From Lepidostoma basale (Eukaryota; Arthropoda; Insecta; Trichoptera; Lepidostomatidae), in contig JAHDVF020000457.1 in the NCBI GenBank assembly GCA_022606425.2, forward strand, positions 558,001-622,000: 64,000 nucleotides of DNA. The letters run 5' to 3'. The notes under the pieces were generated by a model, which did no database searches, was not told the DNA's origin, and saw only the letters and a list, made by a program, of their open reading frames with translations. Each line of letters begins with the position of its first letter. Position 1 is the first letter of the stretch. This document shows positions 21,147 through 31,784 of this stretch, in pieces. The position numbers were made by a program, and so were the translations under genes.

Positions 21147-21318
21147 CGACGACTTCGTGGCTGAGTGGTAATTACCTTGATTGCCACACCGAAGGTCTCG
21201 GGTTCGATACCCGGTGATGGCAGTGTGATTGTCACAGTGTCTTGGATCTGGTGTAGAATTCACGTGACAATAAATCGGTGATAGAGCAACTACCTATCAC
21301 ATGTCATTAAAATTAATA
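21147..21318 (+). mobile_element. tRNA-headed SINE, 3' truncated
   Basis: GACTTCGTGGCTGAGTGGTA and box B GGGTTCGATACCC begin the head; the body stops after CTACCTATCACATGTCATTA, directly against the TA that borders the next MITE. Confidence 0.8.
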
Positions 21319-21668
21319 TACAGTAGAACGTCGTTAATCCGGACGTCAGTTAACTAGAACGTCAATTATCCGGACAAGCCGAGATGATGAAGCGCAAAAA
21401 AGAGAGAAAATCTTGATAAAAAAAATCTGATTATTTATTAAGAATTGTAGAGTAATGTTAGCCTTTTAATGTACGACTCGTACACGTACTACATACGTAC
21501 TTGTTTTAGCAGTAAAATTTGTCATTTCATAATCAATAAATGAGCCTAGGAAAAAAATCGAATTACACCTTATTATGCTAAAAGGGCCTCCTGTTTGATT
21601 ATCCGGAAAAATCGGTATCCGGAACACCTCCGGTCCCAATAAGTCCGGATAAACGACGTTATATTGTA
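21319..21668. mobile_element. pogo/Tigger-type MITE
   Basis: Terminal inverted repeats CAGTAGAACGTCGTTAATCC (21321) and, at the right end, the complement of CAATATAACGTCGTTTATCC (ending 21666) flank 346 bp, bordered by TA dinucleotides (21319-21320 and 21667-21668). CAGT start, TA target and CGTTAATCCGG inner repeats are typical of the pogo/Tigger branch of Tc1-mariner. Internal sequence is AT-rich without transposase; a subterminal TCAATTATCCGGA and TGATTATCCGGAAAA extend the symmetry. Confidence 0.85.
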
Positions 21669-21689
21669 AAAGTCATACCCTTTAATCCA

Positions 21690-22172
21690 AAAAAGATAAG
21701 ATGGCACAGTTGTCTTATTGTACCGACCCTTGTGTATGGAAATGAAGCATGAAACTGCTAAAAGTAGGATATGATAGAGTGTCAAATGCAAGAATTGGAA
21801 ACAAGAATTTATCAATGAAAGCGAAAATGGCCGTTTCGATGGAGTTCTGGTCCCAACCTTTATGTATGGAAGCGAAGCATGGTTCAGTTCTGTGTCATGA
21901 CAGTTCTGTCACAAGAAGGATGAAAGCAGAATAAATGCGGTAGAGATGAGTTCCCTTAAACAAATGTGTGGAAAAACGATGTTTGACAGAATTTCAAATG
22001 CTGATATAAGAAAGGAATGTTGCGGAAGAAGGTATTATGAATAAAATTATGAAAGGATCGCTGCGTTGGTTCGGACATATAAAACGCATGGATGGAGAAA
22101 TAATGGTTATGAAAGTATACGTTAACGATGTAAATGGAGTACGGAGTCGAACACATGGCATGACCAAATAAA
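21690..22172 (+). pseudogene. RTE-G fragments, duplicated and frameshifted
   Basis: Reads LVYGNEA, then GNKNLSMKAKMAVS, FMYGSEAW, INAVEMS-LKQMCGKTMFD, RISNADIRKEC, KIMKGSLRWFGHIKRMDGEI and VYVNDVNGVRSR. The first 80 bp repeat a part found again downstream, so two fragments are joined. It is interrupted by the M1 element end at 22173. Confidence 0.8.
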
Positions 22173-22174
22173 TA

Positions 22175-22400
22175 AATGCGGAATGGGGAATGTTGGTTAA
22201 CATAAAGCGATTGCTTAACCCAACCAATGACAGGTCATAAGTCCTGTAAGCGCCTCGACCACCATATTTTGTTCCCAAAAAACAATTTACATCTTCGTCT
22301 CTATTGAGATACAATTAATCCTTATAAAAAATAATTAACCCGCAATGGGTAAAATCCAGTATTTGTCTAAACATAAGTATTTGTATGCATTCAAAATGTT
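22175..22400. mobile_element. Right half of foldback element M1
   Basis: TAAGCGATTGCTTAACCCAA to ATCTTCGTCTCTATTGAGAT and then AATGGGTAAAATCCAGTATT match 61690-61905 and 1-125. Confidence 0.75.
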
Positions 22401-22839
22401 ATCTTACATTATAATTTCAGTTGTTTCTATGCTAGTTCTTAGGTACAATTATATAGTATACAGTTCGATATTCTAAAGTGAAGTTGTCTTTTCACTAAGT
22501 GTTTTTGTGATCGAATTTCAGTTCCAAATCCACCTCCACAAATTACGTTCATATAAATATTATTATAATAATAGAACTTTCAAAAAGCCTTTGCGGCTTT
22601 CACGAAGGAAACATGATATCAGAGATAAACATAAAAACCAACCAGTCTGTTCTTTTGTCGACCTACTGGAGAAAACTCAGTTTTCGTATATCAAACTTTG
22701 AGAATATAGATGATAGACTTTTATTGATTTTCATATAAATAATTTCAAATAAAACTGCCTAAGACATTACTAATATTCGTATAAAGATAGGCTAAAGACT
22801 TTTTGGATACTTTATTGATAATACGAGCGATTATTTAAC
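22401..22839. other. No gene recognised
   Basis: A 64-codon frame at 22507-22701 (plus) without known motif; otherwise AT-rich. Confidence 0.35.
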
Positions 22840-22990
22840 TCTAACTAACTAACCATTAGTCTCCTCAGAGGGGTAAGCAGAAAGAATGGACCGCCACACT
22901 GTTATGTCCTAACATACTTCTCTCGTTTCATCTACATTCATACATCGTGCATTGTATGAATGTAGAATCAATCTACATTCATAAATCGTG
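22840..22990 (-). pseudogene. RTE-G 3' end with GTTA tail
   Basis: AACTAACTAACC (GTTA tail) followed by GGACCGCCACACTG and the reverse of CNVDETREVC. The segment TCTACATTCATACATCGTGC recurs at 22972 with one change, a local duplication of the RTE-G sequence. Confidence 0.7.
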
Positions 22991-23004
22991 CATTGATAAT
23001 CAAT

Positions 23005-23235
23005 CAGAGTTTAGATCGAGACTCAAAACGCACCTTTTCAAATTATCATTTCCTGACAGGAAGGGCTGATCGACTTCGTCAGGTGCAGCCCTCATACTAA
23101 ATATGTTTATAATTTTTTTTATCATTATTATTATTATTATTATTATCTAGATGATAAAACGGAGCATCTTCTACAGCGCACTGCAGCGCCCTTGAGATGA
23201 GTAATTCATAAAAATGGCGCTTTATAAATTATCCA
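23005..23235 (+). pseudogene. L2/CR1-like retrotransposon 3' end
   Basis: EFRSRLKTHLFKLSF is the characteristic end of L2/CR1-type ORF2 (F+S+LKT+LF). After the stop and an ATT repeat, the 3' UTR has AATGGCGCTTTATAAATTAT, matching the GCGCTTTATAAAT end typical of this clade. Probably from the same family as 25245-25515. Confidence 0.75.
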
Positions 23236-23699
23236 ATTTATTATTAATATATTATTATTATCGTGTCATGCAAAAACAAAATGATTTAATCTGCCACTGA
23301 TTTAGCTTATTTTGAAAATGGAACATTAACCATCACATTAACAAAGTACGAGCCTCGTATGAGCGTGCACATGAACATGGCTGGTATTATCTGATAATTT
23401 AATATCTATCACAAAAGGGAAAATTTAACGGAAGGAGGATATACTTATCTATACATTTCACGGTTGGTTACTTGCTCTTGGTGCTTGTTTCGCCTGTAGC
23501 AGTGTTAATATTGATTATACATCACAAGTAGATAAATAATACATTTTCGCGTATGGTAGTGACAGTTTATTAATTCTAAAATTGTTTTTTTACCCACAGA
23601 AGATTAGAGAAAAAGAGAAAATACTGATTTAATTTTTAATGTAAAATGTCAAAACTGACCGCATTCGTGAAAAAAATTGTTTAAGTATTTATTTTGTAA
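23236..23699. other. AT-rich stretch, no gene seen
   Basis: Continues the ATT-rich context of the L2-like end; no reading frame. Confidence 0.35.
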
Positions 23700-24180
23700 A
23701 TATAATGGACATCCAAAATACTTCAGTGGAAGCCTTGGAAAAAGAAAAGGAGTATCAGGAGGCCACCTCAAACATATCGCACGTTGAAAACAAAAGTGAC
23801 ACTATACAAAAAAAAACCTCAATTTTTTAGTACGGTCATTTAAAGTTTTTGTGAGGTCAAAAACTTAACTGTGAGTAGAAATATATCTAATGTTAATGTT
23901 TTATAAATTAGTTTAGATATTATTCTATCAGAATCTAGTTGATTTTAATTAATTTAATAAGCAGGCAAAACTTTAAATGACCGTACTGAAAAATTGAGAT
24001 TTTTGTATAGTGTCACTTTTGTTTTCAACGTGCGATATACTGAGGATATTGTCCAATTAGCTGGAACAACCTGGATGCGGAAGGGACAATACAAGGACAA
24101 GTGGAAAAAAATGCAAAAGGCCTCCATCCATATAGAGAAGAAGGCTGAAAAAGAAGAAGATATACAATAGACTAGCATAC
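23700..24180 (+). pseudogene. RTE-like C-terminus split by a MITE
   Basis: WRPWKKKRSIRRPPQTY precedes the MITE and TEDIVQLAGTTWMRKGQYKD follows it; removing 23777-24035 plus one TA restores one continuous frame. The end KWKKMQKASIHIEKKAEK then runs into GAAGAAGA. Residue pattern (W+P...RPP...DDI...AG..W...Q) is that of family E4. Confidence 0.85.
23775..24037. mobile_element. TA-flanked MITE inside an RTE frame
   Basis: Arms TCGCACGTTGAAAACAAAAG (23777) and its reverse complement (ending 24035) are each about 73 bp and nearly perfect, with a spacer of about 115 bp. TA lies on both sides and the host frame is restored on excision, so boundaries are exact (259 bp). TA target suggests a Tc1-mariner-type transposase acted in trans. 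Confidence 0.9.
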
Positions 24181-24548
24181 TCTGCGAACATCGTACCGCC
24201 TCAGAATCAATAAATGTTGTGTTAACTTATTAGTAGATTTAAATTAAGTTATTTATTAAGTTTAAATGTGCAAAAATCAATATGAAAAGTAATTGAATTA
24301 CATTGATATGAATGTAATTCACATCGCAGCAAGAGATTTGCTTTATTGTTGCACTACTTTCTGTAAAACTATTATATTTACTGGATGGGATGCACTCGAG
24401 TAGATTTTTTCCAATGTTTTAACAGTTATTCTGCTGTTCGGGACGGAGACAAATCCAGCAAATTAAAGATCAACAAAATCGGTCCAGCCGTTCTTGAGAT
24501 ATAAATGGCCTTACTAACACGATTTTGTTTTATATATATATTGTAGAT
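24172..24548 (+). mobile_element. Short copy of the CTAGCTGACCCG element
   Basis: Left end ACTAGCATACTCTGCGAACA, then TCGTACCGCCTCAGAATCAA; right end GACGGAGACAAATCCAGC, CGGTCCAGCCGTTCTTGAGA and ACACGATTTTGTTTTATATA. Both ends recur at 45647 and 48038, which bound a much longer version. This phrase pair is common in insect genomes; I cannot name its class. Confidence 0.65.
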
Positions 24549-24675
24549 ACTATTTAACTACATTGATGAAGGGCGTCTGTTTCCCGAAACATGTTTGTCT
24601 TAATGCTTAATTTTTAATATTTTATTCTATTTTAAATATAATGATGTTTTACAGAGTAAATAAAATATTATTTAA
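24549..24675 (+). mobile_element. Penelope-type 3' end with hammerhead-like motif
   Basis: CATTGATGAAGGGCG starts the motif; downstream AATATAATGATGTTTTACAG and TAAATAAAATATT resemble other PLE tails. No coding part. Confidence 0.5.
24557..24600 (+). ncRNA. Hammerhead-like motif (TTGATGA core)
   Basis: Stem I ACA/TGT flanks core TTGATGA plus extra A, stem II GGG/CCC with a 9-nt loop, GAAACATGTT with ACATGT as stem III and U at the cleavage position. C3 is changed to U, which normally lowers activity. Confidence 0.45.
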
Positions 24676-24848
24676 GCCTATAAATCTATTTACATAATCA
24701 AATTCTCCATTTAAGGCGTCAGACGAGAAGATTATATTAAACTACATGAACAAGTTCAAAGATATGGAAGCGTAATTCTCTGTGATGTTTGGATTGTTTT
24801 TCTCTTAAACATTGTTACATACATTTGAAAGGAGTCGTTATCCTAAAT

Positions 24849-25010
24849 CAGAGGTCGACAAACTGTGGCTCGCCAACCAAAGGCTGTTCTTATCAACTAC
24901 ACTCTAAGAGTACGTCTCTTCCGCGAAGAGCATGTTATGCATTTTGTTTAAATTTAAATTTTATAGTATAAGAGCACAAAAATCAACCAGTCTTATTGAC
25001 GAGCACCTGT
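24849..25010 (+). mobile_element. hAT-like left end, truncated
   Basis: CAGAGGTCGACAAACTGTGG, GGCTGTTCT, and CTCTAAGAGT parallel the left end of the hAT element at 57377 (CAGTGGTCGACAATC...GCGGTTCTTTGGC...AGAGTGTTCTTC). No matching right end found nearby. Confidence 0.5.
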
Positions 25011-25129
25011 TATCATGCATGCAATAAAAAAATAACAATTATACCTGATATTCCCAAATAACCACCATTAATAATTTGAACTATTATGAAAAAAAAACTT
25101 GAAGAAAATTAGTTTTTTTTTATTTTAAA

Positions 25130-25217
25130 TTTTGTTTTTAAAAATATATATTTAAATCAAATCTACTAAGGTTTGTGTCCTCGATCGGTTTTGGCAGCTC
25201 GCTGCCATCTTTAAGTA
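25130..25217 (-). mobile_element. Penelope-type end, family C
   Basis: Minus strand hammerhead-like motif AGATGGCAGCGAGCTGCC with AAAACCGATC at 25178-25217, followed by AAACCTTAGTAGATTTG. G12 of GAAA and the stem III palindrome are altered, so decayed. Confidence 0.4.
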
Positions 25218-25244
25218 CCTATATAAATTTTGATAGGCTTATAT

Positions 25245-25515
25245 ATTGTCATATCATGCCGCTCCTGAAGGAACTTCACTGGCTCAAAATCCGGGAGCGA
25301 GTAAAATACAAATTGTGTTTGTCAGTGTTTAAGGCTCGACACTAGAAAACGCCAAGTATATTTCGGACCTCTGCGTGACACCCATGCCAATGGAAAGACA
25401 ACGTTCATTCAACGATCAGCAGAAACAAATGCGAACAACATTACAATTCCAGTCAGAGCCAAAATCGTGCTTTCAGCGTTGCGGGTCCGTTGGCGTAGAA
25501 TAGCCTCCGTGTTAG
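25245..25515 (+). pseudogene. L2/CR1-like reverse transcriptase C-terminal region
   Basis: IMPLLKELHWLKIRERVKYK and LCLSVFKA match the LHWLPV+.R+.FK+ block of L2/CR1-clade elements, followed after a stop by YNSSQSQNRAFSVAGPLA and NSLR, the usual RxFS.aGP..WN.LP motif. Four stops; inactive. Confidence 0.75.
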
Positions 25516-26812
25516 TATTAAGTATGAGGATAGTGACGTTTAGTTTAAGAAACTTTGAAAGATCTCACTATTCGATCAGTCTTATCCTAATGCGCCTTTT
25601 ATTGATTTTACAAAACGGCGCATTTAAAATATAAATCATAATAAATATTAATAATAATATAATAATAGATTAAATGAAAATGACGAACCGGTCGAAGACA
25701 TAAACATACGAGTAAGTGGATTTTTAGTAAATATACATTTTACAAAGATTTTTTACATATTTATTTTATTTTCATTATTTACAATGAACTTCTACCTTGA
25801 GATTTCGAAAAACAAAATTGATCTTTTATATTATTATCATTCATACAAAGAAACGGATAATATTCCAAGAGATAGAATGCACAAGTAGTTAAACATTGAA
25901 TAAAAATAGTGCAATAATAAAGTTTTTCAATGTTATTTTTATTTCTAATTAAATATAAAATTTCAAATTCCTAATTTTAATGTTTTTTATGCTTCTCTTA
26001 TAAATTCTTATAATGTAATTAATTGCAAACGATCTGGAATTATATATCTGTAATGTTTGTGATTTTTATTAAAATAAATGAATAAATAAAGAAAAGAAAA
26101 ATCGTCAGTTTATTACCACTACGCTACTAAAATCTGTTAGAAAGAAAAAGCTTCCTTTAAACAATCAATTAATCTATATACTATAAGACTATTACATTCA
26201 CGATTCACTTTCGATTACTTTCGATTTATTTTGAAACAAGCATTTTTACGTAAGTAAAATCAGATATGTGGGTTGTAACTTTATTCAAACATATTAGATA
26301 GCTCGTTTAATTTATGTTGGATTTGTTCACATATTTCTCATCTATTCTAAGTTATAACAAAAGATTTTCAGTGTTTCTGGAGTCACCCATATCTTATAAT
26401 GAAAAATTATTCTTAATTTTAGCCAAAACCTTTTTTCTTGCTTTCCAAAGTTTCCTCGGGAGCTGACAAAGCATAAGATAATATTTGTGCTTTCTCAAGT
26501 TATGGTTAGTGCACTTGGTTCGTTATTGAATTAATCTGAGAATCTTATAAGACCCAATTAAAAGTTCCGAGTTAATTTGTGAAATTGGACCGGGGTAAGG
26601 TTAATTTCTCACTGGGGCACAATAGGTTAAACTCAATTACACTTCTACTGTTTAGATATAATTAATCTGAATTATTTCTCAATTCAACTTTTCTAAGTAC
26701 ATTTAATACAAAAAATAATTTAGATCCACACTCGAAATTAAATTTCATTCACCGCTCAATGCTCCTAGATGGAAACACAACAGTTTTTTTTTCTCTCAAG
26801 AATAAGAAATAT
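25516..26812. other. AT-rich stretch, mostly unique
   Basis: At 25684 GACGAACCGGTCGAAGACAT is a small piece of a family C Penelope-type end (plus). ATGAACTTCTACCTTGAGAT at 25783 is a shared PLE-tail phrase. No genes. Confidence 0.4.
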
Positions 26813-26814
26813 AA

Positions 26815-27030
26815 TTGTTCTTCTTCTTCGATGGCCCAACAGCCCATGTTAAGCCTTAGTCTCCGTTATTCTTCGCATCCGATTCCTCCTGTCCTCTGCT
26901 CCGACCCTTCAATCTTACACTTGTAACAATTTCGTCCCATCTTTCCCAAATTCATCCTCCCATCGCAGCCATGGTCGTCCAATTGGTCTTCTATCACATA
27001 TATGGACGCCATTCCAGTATCTTTTTTGGG
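26815..27030 (-). pseudogene. RTE-like C-terminus (family E5)
   Basis: Minus strand: RPIGRPWLRWEDEFGKDGTK, then frameshifted residues ending HGLLGHRRRR just before a GAAGAAGAA tail (TTCTTCTTCG at 26819). The GRP.LRW.DE block is typical of the end of RTE-like ORFs. About 60 codons remain. Confidence 0.65.
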
Positions 27031-27133
27031 GTTCGCGAAATAAATATAATTATTAAATATATATTTTTCTACGCTTCGCTAGAATAAATCAAAGGCTAAG
27101 GTTTGCACCAAAGTAAATAATTTTTTGTTGGTT

Positions 27134-27412
27134 CTTAGGATGCCATTTGGGCCTTTTTAACCTGGTAGTTTCCCGTTTCTCTCCACATTCGTATACGGGA
27201 GGTTATTTGAACCCAATTAATGTACATAACTTTTCAACCATTGATCTCATGACATGTGATAGGTAGGTAATCTAGCGCCATTTTTTTGTTACGTGAATTC
27301 TACACCAGACCAAGGACAATGTTACAATCACACAGCCATCGCCGGGAACCGAACCCCGGACCTTCAGTATGGCAGTCAGAGCTCTTACCACTCTGCCACG
27401 AAGGTTGTTGTT
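27134..27412 (-). mobile_element. tRNA-headed SINE
   Basis: Minus strand: CGTGGCAGAGTGGTAAGAGC, box B GGTTCGGTTCCC, body ACAAAAAAATGGCGC, ATTACCTACCTATCACATGT, TGTACATTAATTGGGTTCAA and a 3' part to CTAAGAACC. Slightly diverged but long. Confidence 0.8.
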
Positions 27413-28250
27413 CTGAAGAAGTACGTAAATAAAATATTTGGATGTATACGAGTATATAATATTTTTGTACCTCTTAAAATTTTTCAAAAAAATCAGTTTC
27501 TTTGCGCTAACTTAAGGGTTAAATTATGTGATTTTATTTATTTGTACAAAATAATAAATCCTCAAAATCTGTTATTATAAACAAACAGGAAACTATGTAT
27601 TATGGCTTACAAATTTTATTTAAAAGTGATATATCATTTGCTAATATTGACCAAATTGATGAAATAAAGGAAATCCAATAAACTGAATATACAATATTTT
27701 GGCAAATTCAGTATTCCTATTAGCTTGTGTAAACAGACAGAATAAATATTGACGGTAATTCTTAAAATGATAATATTTGACATATTCGGAAATAACTACC
27801 TGTCTCTTTCTATCGGGCGTAAGTGATTTACTCTCATTTACGCTTTTATCTTCCAACCCACTCACGGTAAAGTTTCCCGCTAGGAGGTCCTACCCTCCCC
27901 CCCCCCTACACCCGCCCCACAGATTGAGGATAACATGATTTAACGATATACGCAATTGCCTAACTGCTTGCTTTATGCTAAGTGTCATATTTTGTTAGCT
28001 TTTTGGCAATTTCACAAGAAGTTCAAGTGAGAAATATATGTTAAACAAACATTTTCAGTTTCACAGTCATTTTAGAAGTTCGCTAATTACTTACAAGCAC
28101 TTAAAACGTACGGTTTTATTTATAGCTAAGCAGAAAATATATTAAAAGCTCTTTATTACAAAATACGACGCGGCCCATAGGGTTTGAAAGATTTAGAATA
28201 TGAATTAATAAATATATTGCATAAAATAAAAATCAAATGTGATATCGACA
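27413..28250. other. No gene recognised; poly-C tract
   Basis: A homopolymer run of about 12 C lies at 27896-27908. Frames of 74-95 codons here lack known motifs. Confidence 0.4.
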
Positions 28251-28254
28251 TGCT

Positions 28255-28305
28255 TGGATGACACGATGTATGAATGTTGAGGTAGCGAATTAATTATTTA
28301 AAGAA
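28255..28305 (+). pseudogene. Tiny RTE-G fragment
   Basis: GATGACACGATGTATGAATG and TTGAGGTAGCGAA match the RCMNVEEAR codons of RTE-G. Confidence 0.5.
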
Positions 28306-28357
28306 CCAGTGTGGCAATAATTTCTTTCTGTTTAAAATACAAAGTATTTATTTGATT

Positions 28358-28855
28358 TTACGTATAATATTTAAAAAAAACTAACAAACCATCACGCCGT
28401 CTCCCACAAAGGGTAGGCAGAAAGAATGGACTGCCACACCTTTCTTCCAAACATATTTCTCTCGCTTCCTCAACATGCATACATCGTGTCATGCACGCGC
28501 GTCGATTTCTCTGACTCTTCACATGGCCGACATTCAATATTTGATTTATTTGATCGTGCCACGTTTTCCCCGGTCTTCCTCTATTTCTGGTTCCATTTAC
28601 ATCTTTAACATATAATTTTTTTACCTTTCTTTTTTCATTCATTCTTTCCATATGTCCAAACCATCTTAATGATCCTTTCATTATTTTGTTCATAACACCA
28701 TCATTCGCACCGCATTCACTTCTTATATTTTCATTCGACACTCTATCATACACAGAGTATTCACACATTCGTCTAAGAGATATCATTTCTACTGCATTTA
28801 TTCTACTTTCATCCTTCTTTTGCCAGTTCCATGCTTCGCTTCCATACATAAGTAT
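28358..28855 (-). pseudogene. RTE-G C-terminal fragment, open frame
   Basis: The frame at 28358-28849 is uninterrupted: MYGSEAWNWQKKDESRINAV, RRMCEYSVYDRVSNENIRSE, KGSLRWFGHMERMNEKRKVK, GTRNRGRPGKTWHDQINQIL, CMTRCMHVEEAREICLEERC and SPFFLPTLCGRR. Tail on the minus strand is GATGGTTTGTTAGTTT. 5' truncated; among the best-preserved members. Confidence 0.85.
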
Positions 28856-28884
28856 AATATTATATTTAGTAATTTAAGGAGTCT

Positions 28885-28985
28885 TATTAACACGATTAAA
28901 AACGTCTGTTTTCTAGAAATGTAATTACTGTTTATGGGATTGATATGTTTCGCCTGTCTAAGACATTATCAAATGTGATATTAAA
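28885..28985 (-). mobile_element. Penelope-type end, family E
   Basis: Minus strand: TTTGATAATGTCTTAGACAG, GCGAAACATATC, then TTTCTAGAAAACAGACGTTT. Same phrases at 29764-30000, 52975-53065 and 56811-57210. The hammerhead-like core has G8 replaced by A. Confidence 0.45.
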
Positions 28986-29054
28986 ATGTCTAACCACAAA
29001 GTGAGTGCTTAATATGAAAGTTTATAATTTGATTTAATATTTTAAGAAAATGTT

Positions 29055-29335
29055 TTTTTATATTAAATGAATAGAGTGAGGAACAAGGCTATCCGCGAAA
29101 TCTGCAAGGTGAGAGATATTGTCAGATGGGGCAGACAATACAGAAGACACTGGTATGCGCACGTGGATGGATCCCTCCAGAATCCCACATGTTGTAATGC
29201 ATCTGATTCATGTTGGCTACCGTTCCCCCTGGAAGGCCACAAAAATAAGGAGGGATAGCTGGGAGTCATCTTCCCAAGAGTGGCTAGCCTGACTATAGGA
29301 ATAGGTTATCTACCATAAAAGGAGAAGAAGAAGAT
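29055..29335 (+). pseudogene. RTE-like C-terminal fragment (family E2)
   Basis: NRVRNKAIREICKVRDIVRW, GRQYRRHWYAHVDGSLQNPT then frameshifted; ends GGAGAAGAAGAAGATG. The opposite-strand frame is a shadow. Confidence 0.8.
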
Positions 29336-29426
29336 GTTTTTTTTTATATATTTATATTGTACAAGTTTAAAAAAAAAATGCGCAAAATGATTAAATCATT
29401 GATTTATTTAAATCGTATTATTCTTC

Positions 29427-29640
29427 TTATTTTGCTGCATAGACATAACTAGATATGTAAATAAAAATAGCAGATTTTTGTAACAACTTTATTCTACTCA
29501 TGTTCCTCGAATTGTGCATGAGGCTGCCCACCGTCAGCAATCCACTCGACTCTCTGACATTTCCCAGCCATGAAATTATTCTGCAGCTCTTCTCTTCTTC
29601 CGTCAATCTTCCTATCAATTGAATACTCTCATTTATCATA
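29427..29640 (-). pseudogene. Possible retrotransposon C-terminus
   Basis: The 70-codon frame contains IISWLGNVRESSGLLTVGSL, resembling SWLRNVREWTGI.S...L in the VIANV family (44363, 38130), and MSRIKLLQKSA at the DR...VIANV position. Weak, distant member. Confidence 0.4.
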
Positions 29641-29763
29641 ACATTTAGTATAACAGTATTAAAACTAAAATATTTATCATTTTAAATTAGATTTACTTAG
29701 ATCATTATCCATTTTTTTAAAATTGTTTAGTGAACAATTATGTAAAACTCTATAATAAACAAT

Positions 29764-30000
29764 ACGAATGAAAACGTCTATTTTATAGAAGTTTTATTAT
29801 GCAATAGTTTATTGGACTAACATGTTTCTCCTAATTATATAAGAGCATCATTAAATGAAAATGTTGGTTTTCTAGAAGTTTTAAAAGAATGACATGATTT
29901 GTCTTGTAAAGACATTATAAAAAACAATAAAGAAAGACATGTCGTTCCCATAAAATATAATAATTTTTTTAGAAAACAGACGTTTTCATTCATATTATTT
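29764..30000. mobile_element. Cluster of family E Penelope-type ends
   Basis: Inverted copies of AATGAAAACGTCTATTTTAT (29768) and AGAAAACAGACGTTTTCATT (about 29973-29992), with eroded ACATGTTTCTCC and GACATGTCGTTCC motifs between. Looks like at least two nested foldbacks. Confidence 0.45.
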
Positions 30001-31780
30001 AAATCACTTTATCCGACGTCGTAAGTCCACATTTGTCTTCTTAATAAAATAGAAATAAATATTTCTATATTACGAACATTTTGGACGATAACGACAGTTG
30101 TTTTACAACAACAAAAAATATATTAAAGAAATAAAGAGGATTGTTATGATTACTATACGAAATTCTTTTAAAAATATACTGCAAAAGAATACTAATTAAA
30201 ATCATCTTCCATCCGCGAGTTCAAAGACTCTCTTGTATAAAGAGTTATTTCCATATAGAGCCAGCGATGGTGCCCATACAGTAAAGAAATGCCTGCGTTT
30301 GACACGAGATGGCAACTGTGGGGTGACAGAAGCACCCGCCACGTGTCTGGTCACATGACCCCTGTGGAATATTTCATTATTCTATAGGCTCTGCGGACCC
30401 CTATGGTTTTTGCTTTCAAATTCCTTCCATACTACACGAAGCAAGCATATCTTATCGCCCAGAGTTACAGTATTTCGGTTCAAGAAGTCAAAACTTTCAC
30501 AGCGGGTGGTAAATTGGGAACGTTATACAAAATCGTCTATAAAACTGGATTTATACGAGAATGCGAATAGTTTTTTAGGCCAAATTTAAAACAACACGTT
30601 TTTCTAAGGTTTTGTATGTTAACGATTTTTCCTAAATTCAGTTTTCAACTTTTTTAAGCTCTGTTTCCGACATTTCACTTCGGTATTGAAAATAGAGTGG
30701 AATAACGTTAACTTTTTTGCTCCAGCCAAATTCTGACATTATTCTCAGTCGGGACAGCAGATGTTGAGGTATTCCAGGAAAAAACGAGACAAAAAGTAAG
30801 GTTACAGTAAATTATAAATTGTTGGCTGTTTGCGGTAGGTCATTTTCCGGAGATTTATAAGGGTGGACTCGAGGGTTTAATAGAAAAGAAAAAAACAACG
30901 AATAAATTGAATTCAATTAATATTAAACGCGATCTGAAGTTTTTGCAGAAGTTTTTGGTATTTGAAAGATGGCGGTCGGTATCCACGGTTCACTACCATT
31001 CAAGAATAAATTTAGTATGCGGAGGTTTTGACCTGATTCGCTTTTTTTTGCGGGGACATAAATAACTCTTTTCATAAATAATATTCTTTATGGCCGCGGT
31101 GACACATTTCACAGGAAAAAATCGCTTCCTAAAAACATCCAAAGACAGGAAAAATAGAATCTCGCGAGATACATTATATTATTTAAATCGGGTTTGAATT
31201 CGTTCGATTGTGCGAACCTATCCGAACTTCACGCACTTCATTGTCGTTTAGAACACTTTTGATGTTTATTCACACATTTGGCAGCCAAGATCGAATACAC
31301 TTAGCGATATGAGATTCTCACATTGTTTTAGAAGCAGGAATTCGGAAACAAATAAGAACTTTGTGAAACGAGTTCCGTTAAGACCCATAATCACTCATGT
31401 AAAAAGGGTTTATGTGTAATTGAAAACAATTGTTTTGAAGTGAAGAGTATTAGCGATCTATTCGCGCTAAGTAAAAAATTATCTTGTTTCGCTTCAATAT
31501 ACCAGCGTATAAGAAAACATTTTAGAGAAGCGAATTTACGTAAGTACGAGTACATCCGTATTTATTTAACAGAATGATATGAATTATTTTCTTCATAAAT
31601 TTGGTTTTATTTAAAAATACCTCACACCACTTCTGTTACTTCTGATATAAAAAATAAAAAAAATACATATTTTACAATCAAAATCTTCCTGTTTACATTT
31701 TTAAAACACGTGCTCATTTATCCTTAAAAATTATATAAATGTGAGTTTGTCATATCTTAAAAAATTAAAACGAGTACATT
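30001..31780. other. Longest repeat-free stretch, no gene recognised
   Basis: 30220-30450 is GC-richer (CACGTGTCTGGTCACATGAC at 30338). 30960-31030 has another such patch. No reading frame above 60 codons. Possible regulatory or intronic unique DNA. Confidence 0.35.
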
Positions 31781-31784
31781 TAAA

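Noticed and set aside
21749..21934. 61-codon frame as a separate gene
   Set aside because: Out-of-frame translation of duplicated RTE-G sequence.
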